Source: Hornefia porci
GTDB lineage: Bacteria > Bacillota > Clostridia > Peptostreptococcales > Anaerovoracaceae
DNA: 64,000 nucleotides
NCBI RefSeq assembly: GCF_001940235.1
Contig: NZ_MJIE01000001.1
Coordinates: forward strand, 2,170,001 to 2,234,000
Direction: 5' to 3'
Shown here: positions 52,131 to 59,914 of the stretch, in pieces
How the letters are laid out: each line of letters begins with the position of its first letter
Position numbering within the stretch: position 1 is the stretch's first letter
Program-made: the position numbers and the translations under genes
Notes under the pieces: model-generated
Told to the model about the DNA's origin: nothing
Database searches by the model: none
The model's input: the letters and a program-made list of their open reading frames with translations, nothing else

Positions 52131-54209
52131 ATGAACCAGACCAGAGACTTTGGTGAAAACAGAGTGCTGGAACCACAGTACGTTCTGCCGACATCAGCCT
52201 GGAAGCTTGATAACCGGAGGGAAATCGAACCCTTTGAGATGCGTGTGAGGCTGAAGAAAATCCACATTGAAGGCACGAGTTTCAAGCAGATTCGGATGGA
52301 AGCGAACGACAATGACGAGAAAATCAAACAGAAAATCATCGATATCGTGATCCGTCGCGGCAAGCTGCATAATCCGGTGACAGACACCGGCGGGCTCGCC
52401 TACGGCACCGTCGAGGAAATCGGACCGGAGTATGAGAACCGTCTTGGACTCTCTCCGGGAGACGATGTGATCTGCAATGCGTCCCTGACGACGATTCCTA
52501 TTTATATCGACAAAGTGATATCCGTTGACCGCGCCTTCGGGCAGGCGGACGTGGAGGGCTACACGATTCTCTACTCCAGAATTCCTGTGGTACGGAAGGC
52601 AGAAGATGTTCCGATGAATCTGATGCTGTACGCGCTGAACGAGTCGGGAACCCTGCTGAAGGTCAGTAATATTGCGGTAGGAAAACGGAAATTCCTGGTA
52701 GTGGGGAACGATGAGCTTACAAATATTTTCTACGGCTACGCTATCCGGAAGATTGCCAGAGAGGATGCGGAGATCATCTGCCTTCTTGATCGTAAGACAG
52801 AGTCCGTGCTGCAGGGCAGCTCGATGGAGCGCCTGATGGAGAAGGTCTTCACCGAGGTGCGGATGGTCGATATTCTGAAGCCGATGGAATGTCTGGCGGA
52901 GCTGCGGGATCGTGCCCCCTTCGATCTGACGGTGAACTGTGCGGATATTCCGGGGGCTGAAACCATCAACATTCTAGCTACCCGCGAAGGCGGGACCGTA
53001 ATGTTCGCAAATCTGATTAACAATTACAATATTGCTTTGTACATCACAGAGTCTATCTCTAAGCGGCTGAACGTCCTCTGCGCTGACGGGTACAGCGAGG
53101 TCTATGACCGGTTCGACGTGGAGCTGGTCCGCGACCTGGCGCCGTATGTGGAACGGGCGGTGGAGGCGAACGTGCAGCTGGACGATGATCCGGCCTATCC
53201 GGTGGACCGCAAGAGCCGGCTGCGCGAGGTTTCCGGACAGCGGCAGACCATGCTGGAGGATTTTGTGTGCGAAAGCCGTGCGATGGCGGCGGTTCTGGAC
53301 GAGATCCTTACGGTTTCCCGATACGACTGCAACGTGCTGATTGCCGGGGACACGGGGGTCGGGAAGGAAAAAGTCGCCAACATCATCTACAAAAACAGCA
53401 TGCGGAAGATGCAGCCGTTCATCAAGGTAAACTGCGCGTCGATTACTTCCGACCTGATAGAAAGCGAGTTCTTCGGCTGTGAAGAGGGGGCGATGGGCGA
53501 GAAGCGCCCCGGCGGCCGGAAGGGGTATTTCGAGCTGGCGGATAACGGAACTGTTTTCCTGGACGATGTGGGCGAGCTTTCCCAGGATATGCAGGCCAAG
53601 CTTCTGCGCGTGATTCAGGACGGCGAATTCCGCAGAGTCGGCGGGAGCGTGCCGGTGAAAACCAACGTGAGGATTTTGTCGGCAACAAACCGCGACCTGG
53701 AGGCGGCGATCGAAGACGGGAGCTTCCGGCGGGATCTCTACTACCGACTGAACGTGGTCCGCATACGGATTCCCAGCCTGAAGGACCGGCCCGGCGATAT
53801 CCCGGCGCTGGTTCATCACTTCCTGAAGAAATACGGGAAGAAATTCGATATGAAACGGCACATCGATGAGGATGCGGTGGAATACCTGAAGCAGTGTGAA
53901 TGGGAAGGGAATATCCGGGAGCTGGAGAACGTTGTGCAGCGCCTGATGATCAGCTCAGATCAGGAGCAGATTACGCTTCTGGACGTGATGAAGGAGCTGC
54001 ACGGCGATGTCTTTGAGGCGGCGGCGCTGGACAGTGGAGATACAAAGGAAGACGGGCAGATCATGGATCTGGAGAAAATGGTCCAGAACTTCGAGAAAAA
54101 CATTCTGAAGATGGCCTGTGAACAGTACGGCTCCACAAGAAAAGCGGCCAGGGCCGTCGGAATCAGCCAGACACAGCTGGTGCGGAAAAAGAAAAAGTAT
54201 GACATCTGA
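52131..54209 (+). CDS. Kdd-domain/AAA+/Fis-type regulator of lysine fermentation (TyrR-like, atypical bEBP)
   Basis: The protein has 692 residues. Residues 1-350 or so are a diverged copy of 3,5-diaminohexanoate dehydrogenase. RVLEPQYVLPTSAWKLDN and NPVTDTGGLAYGTVEEIGP align with the Kdd encoded next door. Kdd's glycine-rich VIGGGGKSG is replaced by VVGNDELTN, so it is probably not catalytic. Residues 377-610 are an AAA+ domain with Walker A GDTGVGKE, Walker B VFLDDVGE and Arg fingers RRDLYYRL. The GAFTGA loop reads GAMGEK. A Fis-type helix-turn-helix ends the protein (TRKAARAVGISQTQLVRKKK). GAGGTGA precedes the ATG. I infer that it senses a pathway intermediate and controls kal, kdd and kam genes, possibly with sigma-A promoters. 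Confidence 0.85.
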   Translation: MNQTRDFGENRVLEPQYVLPTSAWKLDNRREIEPFEMRVRLKKIHIEGTSFKQIRMEANDNDEKIKQKIIDIVIRRGKLHNPVTDTGGLAYGTVEEIGPEYENRLGLSPGDDVICNASLTTIPIYIDKVISVDRAFGQADVEGYTILYSRIPVVRKAEDVPMNLMLYALNESGTLLKVSNIAVGKRKFLVVGNDELTNIFYGYAIRKIAREDAEIICLLDRKTESVLQGSSMERLMEKVFTEVRMVDILKPMECLAELRDRAPFDLTVNCADIPGAETINILATREGGTVMFANLINNYNIALYITESISKRLNVLCADGYSEVYDRFDVELVRDLAPYVERAVEANVQLDDDPAYPVDRKSRLREVSGQRQTMLEDFVCESRAMAAVLDEILTVSRYDCNVLIAGDTGVGKEKVANIIYKNSMRKMQPFIKVNCASITSDLIESEFFGCEEGAMGEKRPGGRKGYFELADNGTVFLDDVGELSQDMQAKLLRVIQDGEFRRVGGSVPVKTNVRILSATNRDLEAAIEDGSFRRDLYYRLNVVRIRIPSLKDRPGDIPALVHHFLKKYGKKFDMKRHIDEDAVEYLKQCEWEGNIRELENVVQRLMISSDQEQITLLDVMKELHGDVFEAAALDSGDTKEDGQIMDLEKMVQNFEKNILKMACEQYGSTRKAARAVGISQTQLVRKKKKYDI

Positions 54210-54242
54210 TACGCCTGGAGAGTTTCGGGAAACTGTTACGGG

Positions 54243-54281
54243 CTGCCGGGGACTGATCTGCTCTGAGTTCAATCCCGGCAG
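54243..54281 (+). other. Hairpin after the regulator gene
   Basis: CTGCCGGG (54243-54250) and CCCGGCAG (54274-54281) form an 8-bp stem. It lacks a strong T-tract (TCCGTTCTGTTCTGTT follows), so it may be a weak terminator. Elsewhere in 54210-54609 I see the operator and promoter listed below and a doubtful minus-strand small frame. Confidence 0.4.
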
Positions 54282-54441
54282 TCCGTTCTGTTCTGTTAAG
54301 GGAGAAACAGATTTGTCGCAATGCCGATGGCGACGCTGATGGAAAGCAATATAAGAAAAAGCTTTGCGTGAGACCTGCTGTTTGTAAATGTAATTTCACT
54401 GAGCCGGGAGCGAACCGATATAGAATCATGCCCGTTTGCCT

Positions 54442-54461
54442 TTGAACCCAATTCGGTTCAA
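54442..54461 (+). promoter_or_regulatory. Candidate operator TTGAACC-N6-GGTTCAA upstream of kdd
   Basis: A perfect 7-bp inverted repeat with a 6-base spacer, centred about 57 bases upstream of the kdd -35 box. The geometry equals that of TyrR boxes (6-bp arms, 6-base spacer), suiting a Fis-type helix-turn-helix dimer such as the adjacent regulator. Confidence 0.55.
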
Positions 54462-54505
54462 TTGGCGAATAATCAAATTTTTCACAATCCCCGTGTACTT
54501 AATTG

Positions 54506-54534
54506 TGGACATGATTTCAGTTGGATTTTATAAT
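54506..54534 (+). promoter_or_regulatory. Sigma-A promoter of kdd
   Basis: TGGACA (54506-54511), 17 bases, TATAAT (54529-54534), 75 bases before the kdd start. I found no -24/-12 sigma-54 promoter in this region. Confidence 0.65.
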
Positions 54535-54609
54535 TAGGTTAATCGGAGAATTCCGATATCACGTAGTTTATATTAATTCAATCAATTTTCTATCTAGGAG
54601 GATACAACA

Positions 54610-55671
54610 ATGAAAAAAGGAAATCCATATGGAACACACAGAGTCATCTCCCCGAAGGGTGTTCTGCCGCAGCCGGCAGACGTTATCGATAACGATATGG
54701 AGATCTATGACAACGAAGTCAAGATCAACGTCAAGACCCTGAACATCGACTCTGCGTCATTCACATCTGTATGCGATCACGCATGTGGAAAGAAGCCTGC
54801 TGACATCACTTCCGACGAGGACAAGAAGGCAGTTGCGGACACCATGCTGGGCATTGTTGCTAAGGCAGGAAAGCATAAGAACCCCTGGACAGGTTCCGGC
54901 GGAATGCTGATCGGTACTGTTGAGGAAATCGGACCGAACTGGAAGGGCGACCTGAAGGTCGGCGACAAGATCGCTACGCTGGTTTCTCTGTCCCTGACTC
55001 CGCTGGTTATCGATGAGATTCTGGAGATGAGACCGGCAATCGACCAGGTTGACATCAAGGGTCATGCGATTCTGTTCCAGAGCGGCATCTATGCGAAGCT
55101 GCCTGACGATATGGAAGAGGGACTGGCTCTGTCTGCTCTGGACGTTGCGGGAGCTCCGGCTCAGGCTGCGAAGCTCTGCCAGCTGGGACAGACTGTTCTG
55201 GTCATCGGCGGCGGCGGAAAATCCGGACTGCTGTGCCTGTATGAGGCAAAGAAGAGAGTCGGCGTTACCGGTAAGGTTATCTGCGCTGCGGGATCTCAGA
55301 AATCCGAAGACAGAGCGCGCAACCTGGATCTGGCGGACGAGTACTTCCACATGGACGCTACCGATGCGGTCGGTATGTATGAGAAGATCATGGAGCTGAC
55401 AGACGGACAGCTCTGCGACGTCGTTATCAACTGCGTTAACATCGAGAACACTGAGATGGCTTCCATCCTGACCTGCAAGGACGACGGAACCGTTTACTTC
55501 TTCTCCATGGCGACCAGCTTCACAAAGGCTGCTCTGGGAGCTGAGGGCGTAGGCAAGGACGTCAACATGATCATCGGAAACGGCTACACCAAGGGTCACG
55601 CGGAGGTTACTCTGCAGGTGCTGAGAGAGCATGACGGAATCCGCAAGCTCTTCCAGGAAATGTATGCGTAA
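54610..55671 (+). CDS. kdd: L-erythro-3,5-diaminohexanoate dehydrogenase
   Basis: The protein has 353 residues. It is an NAD(P)-dependent dehydrogenase of the lysine fermentation pathway, oxidising 3,5-diaminohexanoate to 3-keto-5-aminohexanoate. Visible parts are the N-terminal PYGTHRVISPKGVLPQPADV, GGMLIGTVEEIGPNW, and the Rossmann glycine motif VLVIGGGGKSGLLC near residue 198. VVINCVNIENTEMASIL follows. Start ATG 54610 has CTAGGAGGATAC upstream. It is followed by 183 bases with a strong hairpin before kamA. The neighbouring regulator carries a degenerate paralogue of this domain. Confidence 0.92.
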   Translation: MKKGNPYGTHRVISPKGVLPQPADVIDNDMEIYDNEVKINVKTLNIDSASFTSVCDHACGKKPADITSDEDKKAVADTMLGIVAKAGKHKNPWTGSGGMLIGTVEEIGPNWKGDLKVGDKIATLVSLSLTPLVIDEILEMRPAIDQVDIKGHAILFQSGIYAKLPDDMEEGLALSALDVAGAPAQAAKLCQLGQTVLVIGGGGKSGLLCLYEAKKRVGVTGKVICAAGSQKSEDRARNLDLADEYFHMDATDAVGMYEKIMELTDGQLCDVVINCVNIENTEMASILTCKDDGTVYFFSMATSFTKAALGAEGVGKDVNMIIGNGYTKGHAEVTLQVLREHDGIRKLFQEMYA

Positions 55672-55730
55672 GCATAGGCAACAAAGGGAAATTTAACTGT
55701 ACCTCATAAAACTTTAAACATTTAACAAAT

Positions 55731-55754
55731 GCGCGGCCGGCGTTCCGGCCGCGC
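55731..55754 (+). other. Strong hairpin between kdd and kamA
   Basis: GCGCGGCCGG and CCGGCCGCGC form a perfect 10-bp stem with loop CGTT, followed by GAAAAATCC rather than a T-run. It could be an attenuator, a 3' stabiliser or a processing site. Closer to kamA, TTCGTTT ... AAACGAA (about 55809-55842) is a second inverted repeat, and TATAAT at 55770 lacks a matching -35. Confidence 0.6.
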
Positions 55755-55854
55755 GAAAAATCCTGAGAATATAATCATACGAAAATCCAAGAAATTAAAA
55801 ACTACTGCGTTTCGTTTAAAAACTTAAGAAACAAACGAAGATAGGAGATTTATT

Positions 55855-57126
55855 ATGGCAATCAGAAATTGGAAGGACATTCCTTTGTTCAAGGATGTCA
55901 CGGATGAACAGTGGAACGATTGGCACTGGCAGGTATCCCACAGACTTTCAACGGTGGAGGATATCGCTCAGGTTGTGAATCTGACAGATCAGGAGAAGGC
56001 TGACATCGAGAAGGTTATGGGCGGATTCCGCGTTGGAATCACTCCGTACTACGCTTCCCTGATGGATCCCGATGATCCGAGAGACCCGGTCAGAATGCAG
56101 GCGGTTCCGACGCTGGCAGAGATGCACAGATCGGAAGCGGACGATGCTGACCCGCTGCATGAGGACTCCGACTCTCCGGCTCCGGGACTGACCCACAGAT
56201 ATCCGGACAGAGTTCTGTTCCTGATTACGGACCAGTGTTCCATGTACTGCCGTCACTGCACCAGAAGAAGACTGGCCGGCGAGACTGACGGAGCGAGATC
56301 CAGAGAAGACATCGACGCGTGTATCGATTACATCAGACGGACTCCGCAGGTCAGAGACGTCCTGCTGTCCGGCGGCGACGCGCTCTGTGTTGAGGACGAT
56401 ACGCTGGAGTACATCATCAGCGAGCTGAGAAAGATCGACCACGTTGAAATCGTCAGACTCGGTTCCAGAACGCCGGTGGTTATGCCGATGCGTATTACAG
56501 ACAACCTGGTCAACATGCTGAAGAAATATCACCCGATATGGCTGAACACACACTTCAACCATCCGAAGGAAATGACTCCGGAAGCAGCGGAAGCATGTCG
56601 CAAGCTGGCTGACGCGGGTATTCCGCTCGGAAACCAGTCCGTACTGCTGAGAGGCGTCAACGACTGCAAGCACATCATGAGAGACCTGGTACATGTACTG
56701 GTCAAGAACAGAGTCAGACCGTACTACATCTACATCTGCGACCTGTCCGTCGGCATCGAGCACTTCAGAACCTCCGTTGCCAAGGGCATCGAGATTATCG
56801 AGGGCCTGAGAGGACATACCTCCGGATACTGCGTACCGACCTTTGTTGTCGACGCTCCGGGAGGCGGCGGAAAGACGCCGGTACAGCCTCAGTACGTAAT
56901 CTCCGAGACACCGGATAAGGTGATCCTGAGAAACTACGAAGGCGTTATCACCACGTACACGCAGCCGCATCTGCCTGATCTGCCGTGCAAATGCGACTAC
57001 TGCACCGGGAAGAAGACCTACAAGTATGAAGGCGTTTCCGCTCTGGGCGAAGGACTTCAGATTAAATCCATGGAGCCGGCACACCTGGCGAGACATGAGA
57101 GAAACGCGAAGAACAAGCAGAAATAA
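55855..57126 (+). CDS. kamA: Lysine 2,3-aminomutase
   Basis: The protein has 423 residues. It is a radical SAM, PLP-dependent enzyme that converts L-lysine to L-beta-lysine, the first step of lysine fermentation. Radical SAM cysteines are in CSMYCRHCTRRRLAG near residue 127-134. SGGDALCVEDDTLEY, VRLGSRTPVVMPMRI and VDAPGGGGKTPVQPQY (PLP Lys region) follow. The C-terminal zinc/dimer motif is CKCDYCTGKK. N-terminal NWKDIPLFKDVTDEQWNDWH is typical. GATAGGAGAT precedes the ATG. Confidence 0.96.
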   Translation: MAIRNWKDIPLFKDVTDEQWNDWHWQVSHRLSTVEDIAQVVNLTDQEKADIEKVMGGFRVGITPYYASLMDPDDPRDPVRMQAVPTLAEMHRSEADDADPLHEDSDSPAPGLTHRYPDRVLFLITDQCSMYCRHCTRRRLAGETDGARSREDIDACIDYIRRTPQVRDVLLSGGDALCVEDDTLEYIISELRKIDHVEIVRLGSRTPVVMPMRITDNLVNMLKKYHPIWLNTHFNHPKEMTPEAAEACRKLADAGIPLGNQSVLLRGVNDCKHIMRDLVHVLVKNRVRPYYIYICDLSVGIEHFRTSVAKGIEIIEGLRGHTSGYCVPTFVVDAPGGGGKTPVQPQYVISETPDKVILRNYEGVITTYTQPHLPDLPCKCDYCTGKKTYKYEGVSALGEGLQIKSMEPAHLARHERNAKNKQK

Positions 57127-57128
57127 GA

Positions 57129-57190
57129 GGGCGTCTGCCTGAGCAGACCCGAAGAAAAACGACATAGGGAGGCTTCGGTCTCCCTATGTC
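57129..57190 (+). other. Two hairpins in the kamA-kamB gap; the second covers the kamB ribosome-binding site
   Basis: GTCTGC/GCAGAC (57133-57148) and GACATAGGGAG/CTCCCTATGTC (57161-57190, 11-bp perfect stem, 8-base loop). The second stem contains the GGGAGG that would serve kamB and the ATG at 57186. No T-run follows, so translational control or RNA processing is as likely as termination. Confidence 0.55.
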
Positions 57191-58241
57191 ATTCAAGAAT
57201 ATCCACAGGCAACAATCAATTATGGGCTTATTATACGATCTGTCAACTGAATACAAGACACTGTCCATTGTCGGCATGGCGAAAAACGCCGGGAAGACCA
57301 CCGCACTGAACTATCTGATCGAGGAAGCGGATGACGAAATGATCAGACTCGGAATCACATCCACAGGGCGGGACGGGGAGACCTCTGACCTGGTGACGGG
57401 AACAGAGAAGCCCCGGGTGTATCTTTATGAGGACACGGTCGTTTCCGTTCCGGCGCAGCTGTATGAGCTGGCTGAGGCGGGGCTGGAGATTCTGGAGCTG
57501 ACAAAGTTCGGTACGGCGATCGGAGACATCATGCTCTGCCGTGTCGCGGAGAGCGGGTATGTGCAGATTGCCGGACCCGTGGCGACCGCGGACAACAAAA
57601 AAATGTGCGCCCGGATGTTTGATCTCGGCGCGGAGCTGATTCTGATCGACGGCGCCATCGACAGGAAGTCCATTGCGGCGCCGGAAACGTCGGACGCGAT
57701 TATTTTGTCGACCGGAGCGGTTCTCTCCAGGAGCCTGAAAAAGGTGGTGGAGGAAACCTCCCATATCGTCAATCTGTACCGGCTTCCGGAGCTTGAGGAC
57801 GAAACGGCCCGGCAGGCGCTGGCGGAGACGCGCGGAGAGGAGCGTGTGACGCTGATTGACAGAGACGGCGGTGTGCAGCGGCTGGAGCTGGCTACCGGAC
57901 TGGGCGGCAGTCGTTTTATCGACGACGCGATTACAGAAGACACGCGGTATGTATATATCCCGGGGGCTTTTACAAACAGCGTGATCGCCGATATCCAGAC
58001 TGAGAAGCTGAAGAGGGTCAGGTTCATCCTGAAGGATCCCACAAGGATTTTTATCAATGTGATGGACTGGAGACAGCTGATCAAGCGCGGATTTTCGGTA
58101 AGCGTCCTGAAGAACATCAGGATTGCGGCGGTGACCGTCAATCCTTTTTCGCCGGGCGGATATTCATTTGAACATGGAGTGCTGAGAGATACAATGCAGG
58201 AAGCGCTTCCCGACATACCGGTTATCGATGTGAGAATGTAG
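57186..58241 (+). CDS. kamB: Lysine 5,6-aminomutase reactivase subunit KamB
   Basis: The protein has 351 residues, or 339 if it starts at ATG 57222. It has a P-loop-like motif near residue 30 (LSIVGMAKNAGKTTALNY) and family segments RLGITSTGRDGETSDLVTG, ELILIDGAIDRKSIAAP and VTVNPFSPGGYSFEHG. By order (kamA-B-C-D-E) it is the KamB protein, which together with the MutS-like KamC is annotated as a reactivating system for the B12/PLP-dependent lysine 5,6-aminomutase. The start is uncertain because ATG 57186 sits in a hairpin arm. Confidence 0.82.
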   Translation: MSFKNIHRQQSIMGLLYDLSTEYKTLSIVGMAKNAGKTTALNYLIEEADDEMIRLGITSTGRDGETSDLVTGTEKPRVYLYEDTVVSVPAQLYELAEAGLEILELTKFGTAIGDIMLCRVAESGYVQIAGPVATADNKKMCARMFDLGAELILIDGAIDRKSIAAPETSDAIILSTGAVLSRSLKKVVEETSHIVNLYRLPELEDETARQALAETRGEERVTLIDRDGGVQRLELATGLGGSRFIDDAITEDTRYVYIPGAFTNSVIADIQTEKLKRVRFILKDPTRIFINVMDWRQLIKRGFSVSVLKNIRIAAVTVNPFSPGGYSFEHGVLRDTMQEALPDIPVIDVRM

Positions 58242-58258
58242 TCAGAAAGGGAGTAGAC

Positions 58259-59902
58259 ATGAAGCAGGGTTCTAACAGAAGGCTGGCCAATGTGAAGACC
58301 AGGACGGAGACGGGTTTTGAGTATGTCATGGCTCATCTGGATCTGAATACGCCTTTTGGAAAGAAACTCCTGAAAGAGAGAAAACCGTTTTATCCCGGTG
58401 AGGAGAACGAGCTGCGGCACGAGCTGGACAAGGTCGAAGACATGATGAAATTTGTCCGGGAAAGTGACCGCCAGGTTTCGAGAATACAGGAGACCTTCAT
58501 GGAAATGAAGGATCTTTCCTACACGATCCGGAGAAGTCACAGAAACGCTTTGTCGGTGCTGGAGCTGTTTGAGGTGAAGACGATGCTTCTGCAGATGCAG
58601 AAGATCGGAAAACTTTGCGCGCAGACGGAAAGCCCTGTGCCGGAGGAGTATGTTCTGGACGACGTGACACCCCTGCTGGACAGGCTGGACCCCAGAGGAG
58701 ATCGACTTAACACATTCTACATCTACGATGACTTTTCGGAAAAACTGGCTGAGCTGCGGAAGGAGAAGCATCGCTGCGAGATTCTGATCCGCAGAACGCA
58801 GAAGGCCAGGAAGGAAGAAATCCGGAAGGAATACGGCATCGTACTGACGCCGAAATTCGACGTCATCATTTCCAGGTCCAGCGAGGATCTGGAGAAAGCA
58901 AGGCAGATAAAAGATCTTGAGCAGATTTCGGAAGATTATATGTCAGTCACCTTTGAGCTGGCAAAATCGGACAAGGTATATGAGCTCGTCAGAGACATGG
59001 AAGAGGTCAACGGCGAGATTGAGGAAGAAGAGTTGAGAATACGGGAGCTTCTTTCGCAGGAGGTGGCCTCCTGTGAGGAGCTTCTGACTGAGAACTGTTG
59101 TAAGATAGGAGCTCTGGATCTTGCGCTTGCTAAGGCAATCTATGGAATCAGGCATGATTGTGTCAAACCGGAAATTGTCGAGGAGCACGTTGTTGAATTT
59201 GAAGAGGGCAGACACCTGCAGGTAGAAGAGGTCCTGCATTCCAAAGGAAAAGAATACTGTCCCGTCAGCATTGCGCTGGCGGACGGCGTGACCTGCATCA
59301 CAGGCGCCAATATGGGTGGCAAGACGATTTCACTGAAATTGTCCGGTCTGGTGCCGATGCTGGCCCAATACGGATTCTTTGTCCCTTGCAGGAGGGCGAG
59401 AATCGGATTATCGAATTATATGCAGATTCTGATTGGCGACAGTCAGTCTGTGGAACGTGGCTTATCCAGCTTCGGAAGTGAAATGGAGGAGCTGAAGGAG
59501 ATTCTGGACAACAGTCAGGACCGTTCTCTGATCCTGATCGATGAGATTGCCAGTGGAACCAACCCGATTGAGGGGCTGGCTCTGACCAGGAGCCTGATCG
59601 ATTATCTGAAGGTCCGCAGCTATATCTCCCTGATCACGACACATTTCGACGCGGTGACAGAAGAACGCGATATCAAGAATATGCAGGTTCGCGGGCTGGC
59701 CGACGTGGACTTCAGAAAGCTGGACAGTGAACTTCATCTTGCAAACAGAAGAGAAAGAATAAATATTATTTCCCGGTATATGGACTATCGATTATATACG
59801 GTGACAGAAAACAGAGAGATCCCGAAGGACGCTCTGAATATCGCTAAGATGCTGGGCCTCAATGAGGAAATCATCGAAGGCGCCAAAAAGTATATTAAGT
59901 AA
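58259..59902 (+). CDS. kamC: Lysine 5,6-aminomutase reactivase ATPase KamC (MutS-like)
   Basis: The protein has 547 residues. N-terminal helical, coiled-coil-rich regions are followed by a MutS-family ATPase domain. Walker A is ITGANMGGKTISLK near residue 350 and Walker B SLILIDEIASGTNPIEG near 424, followed by ISLITTHFDAVTE. It lacks the mismatch-recognition and clamp domains of true MutS. Genomic position between kamB and kamD identifies it as KamC, thought to remove damaged cobalamin from KamDE. AGAAAGGGAG precedes the ATG. Confidence 0.88.
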   Translation: MKQGSNRRLANVKTRTETGFEYVMAHLDLNTPFGKKLLKERKPFYPGEENELRHELDKVEDMMKFVRESDRQVSRIQETFMEMKDLSYTIRRSHRNALSVLELFEVKTMLLQMQKIGKLCAQTESPVPEEYVLDDVTPLLDRLDPRGDRLNTFYIYDDFSEKLAELRKEKHRCEILIRRTQKARKEEIRKEYGIVLTPKFDVIISRSSEDLEKARQIKDLEQISEDYMSVTFELAKSDKVYELVRDMEEVNGEIEEEELRIRELLSQEVASCEELLTENCCKIGALDLALAKAIYGIRHDCVKPEIVEEHVVEFEEGRHLQVEEVLHSKGKEYCPVSIALADGVTCITGANMGGKTISLKLSGLVPMLAQYGFFVPCRRARIGLSNYMQILIGDSQSVERGLSSFGSEMEELKEILDNSQDRSLILIDEIASGTNPIEGLALTRSLIDYLKVRSYISLITTHFDAVTEERDIKNMQVRGLADVDFRKLDSELHLANRRERINIISRYMDYRLYTVTENREIPKDALNIAKMLGLNEEIIEGAKKYIK

Positions 59903-59914
59903 GGAGATAACAGG

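Noticed and set aside
54163..54429. 88-codon minus-strand frame at the end of the kam regulator
   Set aside because: It has a poor start and runs antisense into the regulator's helix-turn-helix codons. The peptide has no coherent composition.
54400..54600. Sigma-54 (-24/-12) promoter for kdd
   Set aside because: The nearest candidate, TTGGCGAATAATCAAAT, lacks the GC dinucleotide at -12. A sigma-A pair with 17-base spacing fits better.
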